Origin: Lapidilactobacillus mulanensis
GTDB taxonomy: Bacteria > Bacillota > Bacilli > Lactobacillales > Lactobacillaceae
Length of the DNA: 64,000 nucleotides
Direction of reading: 5' to 3'
NCBI RefSeq assembly: GCF_003946215.1
Contig: NZ_RHOW01000007.1
Span: forward strand, 1 to 64,000
Shown here: positions 45,039-54,190 of the stretch, piece after piece
Numbering within the stretch: position 1 is the first letter of the stretch
Layout of the letters: every line of letters begins with the position of its first letter
Program-made: the position numbers and the translations under genes
The notes under the pieces: model-generated
What the model was told of the DNA's origin: nothing
What the model saw: the letters and a program-made list of their open reading frames with translations, nothing else
The model's database searches: none

Positions 45039-45867
45039 TCACTCCTTTAGCATCGCGCCATGAGAGCACGATTTTTTCAATATTCTTGGCGATCACATCG
45101 GATAATTTCCCAAGTAAGGCATAGATAATGATGCAGCAAATGATCGTTTCCATATCCATGAAATCCTCGGCGTTGGTTGACATATAACCGATGCCGGAAT
45201 CCGAAGCGATGGTTTCCGCCACGATCAAAGTTGTCCACATCACGCCCAAGGCATAGCGAACACCCATCAGGATCGTGGGCAACGCACCGGGAAAAATGAT
45301 CTTACTAAATAATTCGCGTTTGTTGAGGCCATATGACTTGCCCATCTCGATCAAATCGGGATCGACCGAACGAATGCCGTGGTAAGTATTGATATAGACT
45401 GGGAATAAAACGCCGACCGCCACCAACGAAATTTTGGCGCCCTCACCGATCCCTAAAGCGATAATCACCAGCGGAATCAAAGAAAGATGGGGAATATTCC
45501 GAAACATTTGAATTGAACTATCGAATAATTCACGCGAGAAACGAGAGATCCCATTCAAAAATCCGAGAATAAATCCAAGGCTGCCACCGATCAGAAAACC
45601 CATCGTGGCCCGGTACAAACTAATACTGATATTTTTCGGAAGCGTGCCATTCTGAGTCAACTTGATGCCATCCTGCAAAACCGCCAATGGTGAAGGTAAC
45701 GTTGAACTGGCTAAAATTCCGAGGCTGCTCGCCCCTTGCCAGGCCGCGATCAACAAAACCGGGATCACCCACGGTAAAACACGATGAATATTAAACGAAA
45801 AATATTTGTGGTGCGGTTTCAGTGTGGCTTCGGTCGCTTTGATCGTTGCGGTATTATCCAAGGTCAT
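45025..45867 (-). CDS. ABC transporter permease (SsuC/TauC type)
   Basis: A 280-residue membrane permease with about six helices. The binding-protein-dependent loop is LIEMGKSYGLNKRELFSKII, then FPGALPTILMGVRYALGVMW. It is the first gene of the operon. Start ATG 45867 follows GGAGATGC. Paired with the ATPase and binding protein, it forms a complete importer of a sulfonate-like anion. Confidence 0.92.
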   Translation of the reverse strand: MTLDNTATIKATEATLKPHHKYFSFNIHRVLPWVIPVLLIAAWQGASSLGILASSTLPSPLAVLQDGIKLTQNGTLPKNISISLYRATMGFLIGGSLGFILGFLNGISRFSRELFDSSIQMFRNIPHLSLIPLVIIALGIGEGAKISLVAVGVLFPVYINTYHGIRSVDPDLIEMGKSYGLNKRELFSKIIFPGALPTILMGVRYALGVMWTTLIVAETIASDSGIGYMSTNAEDFMDMETIICCIIIYALLGKLSDVIAKNIEKIVLSWRDAKGVNVRD

Positions 45868-46017
45868 GCATCTCCATTCATTTTCTGTCGGTTAAATAAT
45901 TGCTGTCATTGATTGATAACTAGTACTTTAGACTTTGCTAACGAATATTTATGGGCAAATTCGGGAATAAAAATACAAGAATAAATGAAGATTCTGTGAT
46001 GACCAACTCATGAGAAA

Positions 46018-46053
46018 CAAAAAAATCCCCAACAGATTTAAACTGTTGGGGAA
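46018..46053 (-). terminator. Terminator after azlCD
   Basis: CCCCAACAGTTTAAATCTGTTGGGG (two 10-bp arms, CCCCAACAG and CTGTTGGGG, at 46027-46052), followed on the minus strand by TTTTTTT. It lies about 70 bp past the azlD stop. Confidence 0.8.
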
Positions 46054-46122
46054 ACTAATTTGCTGCTTAATGCGCGTTAAGTGGCGCGATATGATACTTT
46101 TTAAACTGTCGAAACTTGCGAC

Positions 46123-46452
46123 TCACCAGCCTAATAATCGGATCGCTGCTAAGGATAATAAACCGACTAAAACGATGACTAATAAATTCTTAGAAATAAT
46201 TGCCGACACCACCCTCGGCATCGAGGCCAGCAAATTATTGACATTTAATTCTGGCAAATGGCCCAAATGCTGTGTGAACAGATTGCTGAACCACAAAGCC
46301 GACATGATCACAACGGGCACGAAGCTCAAATATTCAACGACTGCTTTCGACAGGCTGAATTTTTTCAATAACACAAACGGTAGGATGCGCGATAACCAAG
46401 TCACCACGCCGCAACCGATGATGGTCAACAATACAAATTTAAAAGAAGGCAT
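46123..46452 (-). CDS. azlD: AzlD-family branched-chain amino acid export component
   Basis: A 109-residue membrane protein with four helices. It carries the family pattern VLLTIIGCGVVTWLSRILPF, YLSFVPVVIMSALWF and a C-terminal LVIVLVGLLSLAAIRLL. It forms a two-component exporter with AzlC. Its start overlaps the azlC stop by 14 bp. Confidence 0.9.
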   Translation of the reverse strand: MPSFKFVLLTIIGCGVVTWLSRILPFVLLKKFSLSKAVVEYLSFVPVVIMSALWFSNLFTQHLGHLPELNVNNLLASMPRVVSAIISKNLLVIVLVGLLSLAAIRLLGW

Positions 46453-47146
46453 GCTTGATCACCACCCCGATTCCACAACCGACCACCGTCACAACTAAGA
46501 TCAAAATATTGCTAGGAATAAAAATAAACCCGAGATAAATCAAGACCAAGGTGATCCCAACCATCAGTAATTGCAACATGCGAGGCAATGAGCGGTCCGT
46601 GATGATCTGCAAATATAAGAGGCCGATAAACATGGCGACGATGGCGAAATCTAATCCAAATTTTTGCGGATCTGGAATAAAGTTGCCCAGCAACGCACCG
46701 ACAAAAGATGAGATCGCCCAGGTTAAATACGCGACCACATTCGCCGTGTTGAACCAAGCAAAGCTCAGATGATGATCGGTGAAATTCAGCTTGTTCATCC
46801 CCAACACGAAACTTTCGTCGGTCAATAAAGTGCCAACTAGAATATTTTCACTCATTTTATTTTTCTTAAAGTATGGCGCTAAGGTGGTGCTCAATAAGAT
46901 CATCCGCGCGTTGACGAGGAAGGTGGCGAAGACGATCGACAAAAGTGGACTGCCCACCGCCAACATCGAAACGGTAATAAACTGGGCGGATCCGGCGTAA
47001 ATAATGATCGATGTTAACAAAACGACCAGCGGACTAAAGCCGGTCGCGCGACCAACAATGCCGAAAGTCACGCCTAGACCCACGTAGCCAAATGCAGTTG
47101 GCAATGTTTCTTTGAATGCGGTCAACGAATCGAGTTTATCATTCAT
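46439..47146 (-). CDS. azlC: AzlC-family branched-chain amino acid exporter
   Basis: A 235-residue membrane protein starting MNDKLDSLTAFKETLPTAFG, with about eight helices. Family blocks are YVGLGVTFGIVGRATGFSPL, IIYAGSAQFITVSMLAVGSP and FATFLVNARMILLSTTLAPY. It exports branched-chain amino acids or their analogues with AzlD. ATG 47146 follows AAGGAGTCACC; the open frame up to 47191 is not needed. Confidence 0.92.
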   Translation of the reverse strand: MNDKLDSLTAFKETLPTAFGYVGLGVTFGIVGRATGFSPLVVLLTSIIIYAGSAQFITVSMLAVGSPLLSIVFATFLVNARMILLSTTLAPYFKKNKMSENILVGTLLTDESFVLGMNKLNFTDHHLSFAWFNTANVVAYLTWAISSFVGALLGNFIPDPQKFGLDFAIVAMFIGLLYLQIITDRSLPRMLQLLMVGITLVLIYLGFIFIPSNILILVVTVVGCGIGVVIKHAFF

Positions 47147-47366
47147 CGCGGTGACTCCTTCATAAAAAAATGTGCCCATCAATAGCAGCACTAAATAATA
47201 TCTTTATGAGTATTCTAATTTTCCATTAATCTAAAGTCAAACGCAAATCTGTCAGTCAACGCCTAAAATTCTTGCAGGTATGCCGATTTCGTGACTCGAC
47301 TCCAGTCAGTTTTATATAATGAAATTAGTCGACAGCACCCCCGGATTTAAAATGAGGAGGAATTTG

Positions 47367-48260
47367 ATGCCAGAGCCAAAATTAGTAGACCCACGAAGTC
47401 TTTATCATACTGAGAAATTTCCAGAACAAGACCAAGACACGCCGGCATTACAAAATCAGATGCGGCCCAAACCCGATTGTGGTGAGGAGAGCTATCGAGG
47501 TCACGAGCGTTTATTGAATCGACGCGTGCTGATCACGGGTGGTGATTCGGGGATCGGACGCGCAGCGGCGATTGCTTATGCGCGCGAAGGCGCCAACATT
47601 GCCTTGCAATTTTTCCCTGGTGAAGAAGCAGACGCGCAAGAAGTTGCGGCATTGATCGAAGCGGCTGGTCGCCGGGCAATTTTATTACCTTCGGACCTCC
47701 GCGATGCCGCCGCGCCCAAAGAAATTGTCGAACAAGCACTCACAGGATTGGGCGGTCTAGATACGTTGGTGTTGAATGCAGCGCAACAAATTTCTGAGAG
47801 TTCGATCGAAGACATGCCATTGGTTCAAGTCCACGATACATTCAAGGTGAATATTATCGCCATGTTTGCCATCGTCCAAGCCGCACTCCCCCGCCTAAAA
47901 CCAGGCAGTGCGATCGTGACCACAACTTCGGTGCAGGCCTTCGAACCAAGCGAACACTTATTAGATTACGCAGCCACCAAAGCAGCCATCGCGAACTTCA
48001 CCGTCGGCCTTGCCAAACAATTAGCACCAAAAGGCATCCGCGTAAACGGCGTAGCACCCGGCCCGATTTGGACACCATTACAACTCGACCAAGGCCAACA
48101 ACCAGGATCGATCCCAGAATTCGGCCAAGATTCATTAATGGAACGCGCAGGCCAACCCGCAGAATTAGCCCCAGTCTACGTCTTCCTAGCCTCAAACGAA
48201 GCCAGCTACGTCACAGCCCAAATCTACGGCGTAACAGGAGGACAAGCGATTAATTTGTAG
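47367..48260 (+). CDS. Short-chain dehydrogenase/reductase (YhdF/Gs39-like)
   Basis: A 297-residue oxidoreductase. The nucleotide-binding motif is LITGGDSGIGRAAAIAYARE, the structural NNAG motif is replaced by LNAAQQ, catalytic Ser is in VTTTSVQAF, and Tyr and Lys are in LDYAATKAAI. The long N-terminal extension (LVDPRSLYHTEKFPEQDQDT) is typical of the general-stress SDR group of Firmicutes. ATG 47367 follows GAGGAGG. A -10 TATAAT is at 47315-47320. Confidence 0.9.
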   Translation: MPEPKLVDPRSLYHTEKFPEQDQDTPALQNQMRPKPDCGEESYRGHERLLNRRVLITGGDSGIGRAAAIAYAREGANIALQFFPGEEADAQEVAALIEAAGRRAILLPSDLRDAAAPKEIVEQALTGLGGLDTLVLNAAQQISESSIEDMPLVQVHDTFKVNIIAMFAIVQAALPRLKPGSAIVTTTSVQAFEPSEHLLDYAATKAAIANFTVGLAKQLAPKGIRVNGVAPGPIWTPLQLDQGQQPGSIPEFGQDSLMERAGQPAELAPVYVFLASNEASYVTAQIYGVTGGQAINL

Positions 48261-48624
48261 GGTGCGGAGAGCAACGGGTGAAATCAACAGCTAAGACAAC
48301 TAAAACCGAAAGTTTGCACTTTAACTTTTGCGTTTTAGCTACTTAGGCACTAATTTCAGTGTTGCGCAGCACGTTTCAGAGTGTGAAAAACCACGGGTGA
48401 AATTGAGGATTAACGTAACTGATTCAAAAATCCATGCACTTGGGATTTCTGAATCAGTTCGTTAACCGGAAATTTCAGTGGTTTTGAACACGTTTAGAGT
48501 GCGGAGCAACCTGGGTTGAAATCAACAGCTAAGCTAGCTAAAACCGAAAGCTTGCACTTTAACTTTTGCGTTTTAGTTTCTTAGATGCTTGATTTCAGTT
48601 GCTCGCAGCACGTTTCAGAGTGCA
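48260..48624 (+). repeat. Family B array: three ~120-bp palindromic units
   Basis: Fills the gap 48261-48668 after the SDR stop. A direct repeat with CACGTTTCAGAGTGC recurs at 48371, about 48490 and 48610 (periods 119 and 120) and contains its own GCAC/GTGC mini-hairpin. Outer stems are GCAAC/GTTGC, AAAACCAC/GTGGTTTT and GAGCAAC/GTTGCTC. Units 1 and 3 share an inner part (CTAAAACCGAAAG..CGTTTTAG). Unit 2 has the inner type of the 34.2-kb unit 1 (TTGAGGATTAAC, GTTAACCGGAAATTTCAGTG). All show GGGT(T)GAAAT and ATTTCAGT. Confidence 0.8.
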
Positions 48625-48668
48625 AAAAAGCACCGCCTCCATTCCAACTAGAAGGCGATGCACAGACC

Positions 48669-48715
48669 GTTCTTCTCCGGCTACTTTTCAGCCGAAGAAG
48701 AACGTTTTTTCTTTT
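48669..48715 (+). terminator. Terminator downstream of the SDR gene and Family B array
   Basis: GTTCTTCTCCGGCT / AGCCGAAGAAGAAC with TTTTTTCTTTTT on the plus strand. It places the whole Family B array inside the SDR transcript as a 3' untranslated region. Confidence 0.8.
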
Positions 48716-48725
48716 TAAACAGGTC

Positions 48726-50276
48726 TTACACGATTTCAAAATCAGGTTGAAACCGAGTTACTTTATCCAAGTATGCGGCTTTTAAATACGCGTTCAAAGC
48801 TGGATAATCAAATTCGTACTCGATGCCAAAAATCACAAAAACGCGAGCGTCATTTTGCTGCAAGTAACGACCTTGCTGATTTGTGAGGATCACGTCATAA
48901 TTTTCACTGCGATTATAAATCCCGATTTCATACGGAAACGTGTTGTCAAAATGCCGCGTGACATTTTCGATTGCGGTTTCTGCGACCACATCTTCAAACG
49001 GAAAGTCGCAACCAATTTTCAAGCGAATGCCAATACTCCTATAAATCATGTGCAAGATCATCGCATATCTGCCGATCAATTCGAACCGCAAATCCGCATA
49101 TTTCTGTGGATCAATTTCCAATCCAGTCAGCACGTGCATTGCCATCTTCTGACAAAAATCACCAAATTTTTGATTGGGTAAATAATCAATTTCAGGTTGC
49201 CATAGCTGCTCGTTAAAAGCCTCGGCTAATTGATTGGTCTGATAAACATCGATGGTTCCACGAAAATAGGCAATGCGAAAATGAGTCTTGATGACCGATA
49301 AAGAAAGTCGATGAATCAATTGCGGATCCAACTCGAATTTGGCAAATGCGTGGTGCAATCGCTGGTCCACATACCGATTGCATTCATGGACCCGCGGATC
49401 ACTCGCACCCGAAAAAAGCACGATTTCAGAAGTGACTGGACTCTTCACATTGAAACAATAATTACTCATCAGAAATAATAACAGCGATTTAGATTCTGTT
49501 TGCGTCCATTCAAGCCCCCATTGTCCGAAACAATCCCGCAAAAACTTCGCAGATAATTGCACCGATTCAGGTGCGCTCGCTAATCTTGTATCAAGTTCCT
49601 GTGCAAAATCGCCCGTGATCGAATGGCCAAATTCAAGTCGTTGCTTGGCAATCGCTAAATAAATCATCGCCTTCAATTCACCGCTCTCAGTCAACACGTT
49701 GCCATATTGTCGGCGAATATCGTTAAACATTTGTTGCCATTGCGGCCGATCAAACGCAATATCGTTGACTAGATTAGGACGACCAAACCAATAAAGCTGC
49801 ATAAAAAAGTGCCGGATTTGCAACTTACTGCCGACAATTTGAAAATTTTGCGTGGTTAATTCAAAGTTGGCTAAGAGCTGATTAATTTCACGAATCCGCC
49901 GCGTCACCGTCGATGCACTAATGCTTAAATTTTTGATCATCGGTTTCATTTCGACCGGTTGATTTTCAAACAAATAAATCAGCAATTGATATTTGAGCGA
50001 ATTTTGCAAATAATGCCAGTATACATCCGCTAACGAAAAATTCGCCGCATGAGAGAAACTAACCGTTTGTGTATCGCCACTTTGCAACACGATCCGGCCA
50101 TCTAACTGATCGATATTTTCCTGCAGTGCGGCCAAATCTTGACGCACGGTATTGCGCGCCAAATTTAATTGTTTAGCCAGCAACGAAATCGGTGTCGGTT
50201 GTCGCTGTTTCAAGATGATTTGCAAAATTTGAATTTGTCGATACTCAGTCTTGTCCAATAGCTCAAACAGCTGCAT
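48726..50276 (-). CDS. Mga-type helix-turn-helix regulator
   Basis: A 516-residue cytosolic regulator. N-terminal helix-turn-helix blocks are TPISLLAKQLNLARNTVRQD and a second LSISASTVTRRIREINQLL, followed by the long Mga domain and a C-terminal EIIB-like segment (GIYNRSENYDVILTNQQGRY). It resembles Mga/AtxA-class regulators of surface-protein genes. It lies directly downstream of the WxL cluster on the same strand, separated by a terminator, and is a likely controller of it. Confidence 0.85.
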   Translation of the reverse strand: MQLFELLDKTEYRQIQILQIILKQRQPTPISLLAKQLNLARNTVRQDLAALQENIDQLDGRIVLQSGDTQTVSFSHAANFSLADVYWHYLQNSLKYQLLIYLFENQPVEMKPMIKNLSISASTVTRRIREINQLLANFELTTQNFQIVGSKLQIRHFFMQLYWFGRPNLVNDIAFDRPQWQQMFNDIRRQYGNVLTESGELKAMIYLAIAKQRLEFGHSITGDFAQELDTRLASAPESVQLSAKFLRDCFGQWGLEWTQTESKSLLLFLMSNYCFNVKSPVTSEIVLFSGASDPRVHECNRYVDQRLHHAFAKFELDPQLIHRLSLSVIKTHFRIAYFRGTIDVYQTNQLAEAFNEQLWQPEIDYLPNQKFGDFCQKMAMHVLTGLEIDPQKYADLRFELIGRYAMILHMIYRSIGIRLKIGCDFPFEDVVAETAIENVTRHFDNTFPYEIGIYNRSENYDVILTNQQGRYLQQNDARVFVIFGIEYEFDYPALNAYLKAAYLDKVTRFQPDFEIV

Positions 50277-50379
50277 GAAATCTCCCTCCCCCAGGTTGAT
50301 AGCTTAACCATAGCACACTTGACGGCGTTTAAAATTCCGACCTTGATTAGAAAAATATATAAAATCTGACATATCCATA

Positions 50380-50424
50380 AAAAAGACCTGATAACTAGCG
50401 CAATCCTAGTTAGCAGGTCTCTTT
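50380..50424 (-). terminator. Terminator of the WxL operon
   Basis: AGACCTGATAACTAG / CTAGTTAGCAGGTCT (50384-50398, 50406-50420), with TTTTTT following on the minus strand, about 30 bp past the stop at 50451. Confidence 0.8.
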
Positions 50425-50450
50425 AATTAAGGCCGTTTTGGCGATTTCAA

Positions 50451-52937
50451 TCAAGATTGTGGTCCAGCAACTAAATTCCAGGTAACTTCCATTTGATATT
50501 TTTCATTGACCTGAATTGCATTCGCCGGATCCACTTCGAGTTGTAATTTATCCTGCTGATTCGCGTTTACTTCAATCGTGCCGCGATCATTGGCGGTGTT
50601 TTGATAAATAGCCGTTGCATTGTTGGCGATTAAATTTAAAGCCGTGCCGTTTTTGACGTAAGCTAACGCGCTCAATAATTGACGCCCACTGGTTGTTTGG
50701 GCCGCCTTGGTCAAAGTTGCCGTGATCTGCCAAGGTGCCGCCGTCAGCAGCCGTGTATCTAACACGCCGAAACTGTGGTCTCCGCTGGCTTGATAAACTT
50801 TTTTCCGTTCAGGCAGCTGAACTGCATCCCCGAAACTAACCGTCTTCGGTGTATGCGTGAAACTCAGTTGAGCCGCGGGAATATTAATTTGATTTGGTTT
50901 CGTGCTGACCGGATCCAGCGGCATCGTCACCGCTGTCGGGATCGAAATCTGACTCGTTAACGTGGCCGCTTTGGTGGTCACAGTCGTGTTAGTCAACCCG
51001 GGCAATTTGAAATCGTAAGCAATTTTAACTTGATTATTTAGCGTGTTCGCAAAAGTCACCGGAACTTGCAAACTCGTGACTAATCCGGCGTCATTCACTT
51101 TAACCCCGTTGACCGTCAGCGTGCCAGCTTGATATTGCGCGCCAACTGGCAAGTTGATCATCACCTTGGTACCCACTACAGGATTGCCTAACTGGCTCAG
51201 CGTGAACGTCTGCGTTTCGCGAATGACGTCTGTGCTCAACGCGGTAATTGCCGTGCCGGTTTCTTGCGTGGTTAAATTGGTCACCTGACTGGCAGCCGTG
51301 ATTTTCGGTAAATCGGCCACCGTAATCAGGGGTAATTTAACGACGCCGACGTTTTCCGATTGCCAGTGATAAGCAGCCGTTGGATAAGCCTGTTCCAAAA
51401 GTGAATCCTTCAACCGATAATCGAAATAATATTGGCCACTCGCCAATTTCGGCAGCAAGGTTTCCGCGGTAAATTCAGAACTACTGCCAGTTGGATTGGT
51501 AATCGTCTGAAAAAGTGAGTTGGTGAAACCAGCGACTAATTGTTTCGTCTGCGCGTTGTACAACCGATAACGGATCTCGCCGGTTCTAAGCGAGCTTGCT
51601 TTCCACAACGCTTTGACCGTGAACGGCGCCGACGGAATGAACTTGCCATATGGCGCGGTCTGATCTAAATTCGTCGGCGCTAAATTACCATCGAGTTGAT
51701 GGCGGTCGCTGACTTTCAAGACTACCGGTGACAACGGAATCTGGGTCGCATCCGTTCCCGAATAAGTCACGAGCGTCGGCGCCTGATTAAGTCCAGTCGT
51801 TGCAGTCGGCGCATGCGTTAGCTTAGCCCCAGCTGTCGAATTGATCCCGGTGAAAAAATTAACGACGCGATCGAACCGATTCTGTGGCAGCTGTGCGAAA
51901 CTCCCCTCGCTTAAATCTAAGACGACTTCACGATTGCTCGTGGTTCCCGGCAAATTGGAATTTTGACCATTCACATATTCTGTCGTGTCGGCTTTCGTAT
52001 TATATTTACCCGTATTATCCCAGGGTGACAGATAATTATTCCAAGTCGGAATGATCGTGTTGGCGTTTTGGGCATACTGCGAAGGTGCCAGAGCGCCATT
52101 ATTTAATTTGGGATAAAAGCGCCCGGCAGCTGGTGCACCCCACAGATTCCACGCCCGATCTTGCACCGTATTATTGGCATCATAAAAATCAACAGAGATC
52201 CCCGCCTGTGCAGTCAACGCAGGTGGCAATTTTCCCTTAGTCAGAATTTTATCGGGACTGGTATCAAATTTATTACTATTGGCCGTCAGCTTTTTAATAT
52301 CTAGAATCAAATTCAACTCCAAGGGAATATCATTGGCATTAAAACCAGAAGAATTATTGATCGTCGAAAAAACACCCGATATATTTCCATTGTCCCAAGC
52401 ACCCAAACTCAATCTGAGTGTGTGATTGCCCGCAGAAAATAAATTCTTCTGATCGAGCGTTATTTCTGCACCATTGACTTTAAACTTACTGTTAGTCCAA
52501 TCGAGTGCGTTTAACACATCCGCAGTCAAAACTTCCTTAGGCAGATTGATCAAGGTCACAAACGCGTAGCCATAAAGGGGGATGCTGACAAAGTCAGATG
52601 CATTGGTCAGCTTCACATGATCCGTCCAATTAATATTTAAACTGCCACCAAACCATGGATCGGCAGTTGTTTCACTGACATAATTGACAGCGAGTTTCGG
52701 CAATTGATTGGCACCCGTCAGTTGAACAAATTTACCGCCGGAAATGCCACTGCTCGCCCCATTAGTCGGTGTGATATTTTCATAAGTGTCGGGATCGTAC
52801 TCAACTTTCGGTGGGGTCACGCCCACCGCTTCCACTTGGCGCGTCGAAAAACGTCCCAGCACCGTTAATGATCCCACCAACAACAGCAAGGCTAGAAATA
52901 AATGACTGATGGCTGCTCGAGTTCTTTTCGGTTTCAT
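50451..52937 (-). CDS. Large WxL-domain surface protein
   Basis: An 828-residue secreted protein with an N-terminal signal/anchor (FLALLLLVGSLTVLGRFS). Long beta-rich Asn/Thr-rich regions follow, with a repeat-like adhesin domain near 560-680 (VVGTKVMINLPVGAQYQAGT, resembling isopeptide/DUF11 folds). The C-terminal ~130 residues form a WxL domain: PWQITATL and the terminal VTWNLVAGPQS. No LPxTG is present, so attachment is by WxL binding to peptidoglycan. It is the last gene of the three-gene cluster, 30 bp after the DUF916 gene. Confidence 0.82.
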   Translation of the reverse strand: MKPKRTRAAISHLFLALLLLVGSLTVLGRFSTRQVEAVGVTPPKVEYDPDTYENITPTNGASSGISGGKFVQLTGANQLPKLAVNYVSETTADPWFGGSLNINWTDHVKLTNASDFVSIPLYGYAFVTLINLPKEVLTADVLNALDWTNSKFKVNGAEITLDQKNLFSAGNHTLRLSLGAWDNGNISGVFSTINNSSGFNANDIPLELNLILDIKKLTANSNKFDTSPDKILTKGKLPPALTAQAGISVDFYDANNTVQDRAWNLWGAPAAGRFYPKLNNGALAPSQYAQNANTIIPTWNNYLSPWDNTGKYNTKADTTEYVNGQNSNLPGTTSNREVVLDLSEGSFAQLPQNRFDRVVNFFTGINSTAGAKLTHAPTATTGLNQAPTLVTYSGTDATQIPLSPVVLKVSDRHQLDGNLAPTNLDQTAPYGKFIPSAPFTVKALWKASSLRTGEIRYRLYNAQTKQLVAGFTNSLFQTITNPTGSSSEFTAETLLPKLASGQYYFDYRLKDSLLEQAYPTAAYHWQSENVGVVKLPLITVADLPKITAASQVTNLTTQETGTAITALSTDVIRETQTFTLSQLGNPVVGTKVMINLPVGAQYQAGTLTVNGVKVNDAGLVTSLQVPVTFANTLNNQVKIAYDFKLPGLTNTTVTTKAATLTSQISIPTAVTMPLDPVSTKPNQINIPAAQLSFTHTPKTVSFGDAVQLPERKKVYQASGDHSFGVLDTRLLTAAPWQITATLTKAAQTTSGRQLLSALAYVKNGTALNLIANNATAIYQNTANDRGTIEVNANQQDKLQLEVDPANAIQVNEKYQMEVTWNLVAGPQS

Positions 52938-52967
52938 GTTGACCCTCCTTTCACCGTTGATCAGATC

Positions 52968-54044
52968 TTAAGAAGTCTTGAGATCTGAACTCGTGGGAGT
53001 CAATTTAGCTGGGTCGTCCTCATCGTCTTTGCGACGGCGTTTAAACAGCAGGAAGAAGATCCAGAAGAGTAACACGATGACCAGCGCGATCAACAAATAG
53101 AGCCACCAAGGTGTTTGTTTATCTTTCGTGACAAAAATCGAGCCTTGATTCACTTTGTTGGCCTGATCTTGATTGACCGTAAACTCATATTTAAATTTCC
53201 ACTCGTATTTGGTCCCAGAACGCGCAACGATCTCCGCGACATAATCACCGGGTTGCGCATGATCGCCAGCTAAATCGAGATTCAGATGAAAGTTTGAATT
53301 GGGCGCTACTAAATATTCGTTGGTCGTGCTTTTAACGTAAACTTTATCGTTGCGCTTGATTTTCGTGGTGAAAATTAAATGATTGATGATCGTTGGCGTC
53401 GGATTTTGAAACTTCAATTGAACCGTCGTCTTGGCGTTAACGGCAGCCAAATCTCCGGAGACAAGTTTTAAATCAGGTGTGATTGCCGCCGTACTTTCTT
53501 GCAAAACCACCGCGATATTGTAGGCGATCTTATTCTTAACTTGAATCGCGCCCTCGTTTTCGTCGGTTGTACTCGTCTTTTTTTCATTAACGGTGATTCC
53601 GGCTAACACGCGACCGGCAAATTGGTCGGCTGGTAGTGCCACTTGAATTGGGATCACCACCGAGCTTTTTGCGGCTAATTTATAATCATGTTGTGCCAAA
53701 GTCAGCACCTTGCGCACATCAAACGGAATCGTCGGATCGAGTTTGACTGAACGTTGATTATAATCGATAGTGCCACCGTCGCTGGTGACTGCTGGATTGA
53801 TATAAACTTCGAAGGTCCGCGCAGTCGTCGACGGATTAGTCAAGCGAACATTCAACGTTTGTTTCTGACCGGGTGCCACTAACAAATCAAAATATCCCAG
53901 TGATTCATCCTGCTGATTCTTCGGATAAATAGGTGTCACACTAAAGTTGCCCGGATTTTCGGCCGCCTCAGTTTGGTGAGTGGTGGCGAAGATCCCCCCG
54001 AACAAAATGGCAAGGATCACGATCCATTGTTTTTTAAATTTCAT
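52968..54044 (-). CDS. DUF916/DUF3324 (WxLIP/WxLIP-like) membrane-anchored protein
   Basis: A 358-residue protein with a signal peptide (MKFKKQWIVILAILFGGIFA), an N-terminal DUF916 domain (FSVTPIYPKNQQDESLGYFD, then VRLTNPS) and a DUF3324 domain (AYNIAVVLQESTAAITPDLK). A C-terminal membrane helix is followed by the basic tail FKRRRKDDEDD. These proteins bind WxL partners and peptidoglycan in lactobacilli and enterococci. It lies between the two WxL genes. Confidence 0.92.
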   Translation of the reverse strand: MKFKKQWIVILAILFGGIFATTHQTEAAENPGNFSVTPIYPKNQQDESLGYFDLLVAPGQKQTLNVRLTNPSTTARTFEVYINPAVTSDGGTIDYNQRSVKLDPTIPFDVRKVLTLAQHDYKLAAKSSVVIPIQVALPADQFAGRVLAGITVNEKKTSTTDENEGAIQVKNKIAYNIAVVLQESTAAITPDLKLVSGDLAAVNAKTTVQLKFQNPTPTIINHLIFTTKIKRNDKVYVKSTTNEYLVAPNSNFHLNLDLAGDHAQPGDYVAEIVARSGTKYEWKFKYEFTVNQDQANKVNQGSIFVTKDKQTPWWLYLLIALVIVLLFWIFFLLFKRRRKDDEDDPAKLTPTSSDLKTS

Positions 54045-54190
54045 AACCAGCGTCCCCCTCCGCTTTTTTTAGTAAAAGGGATTGCCGTCAATGATGCCGA
54101 CGAGCAACCCCGATAAATCGATCATGTTATTCTTGACACGTTACGTCGAGTCCAATTATTTGTCGGTGCCGACTTGTTGTTAAGATTGAT

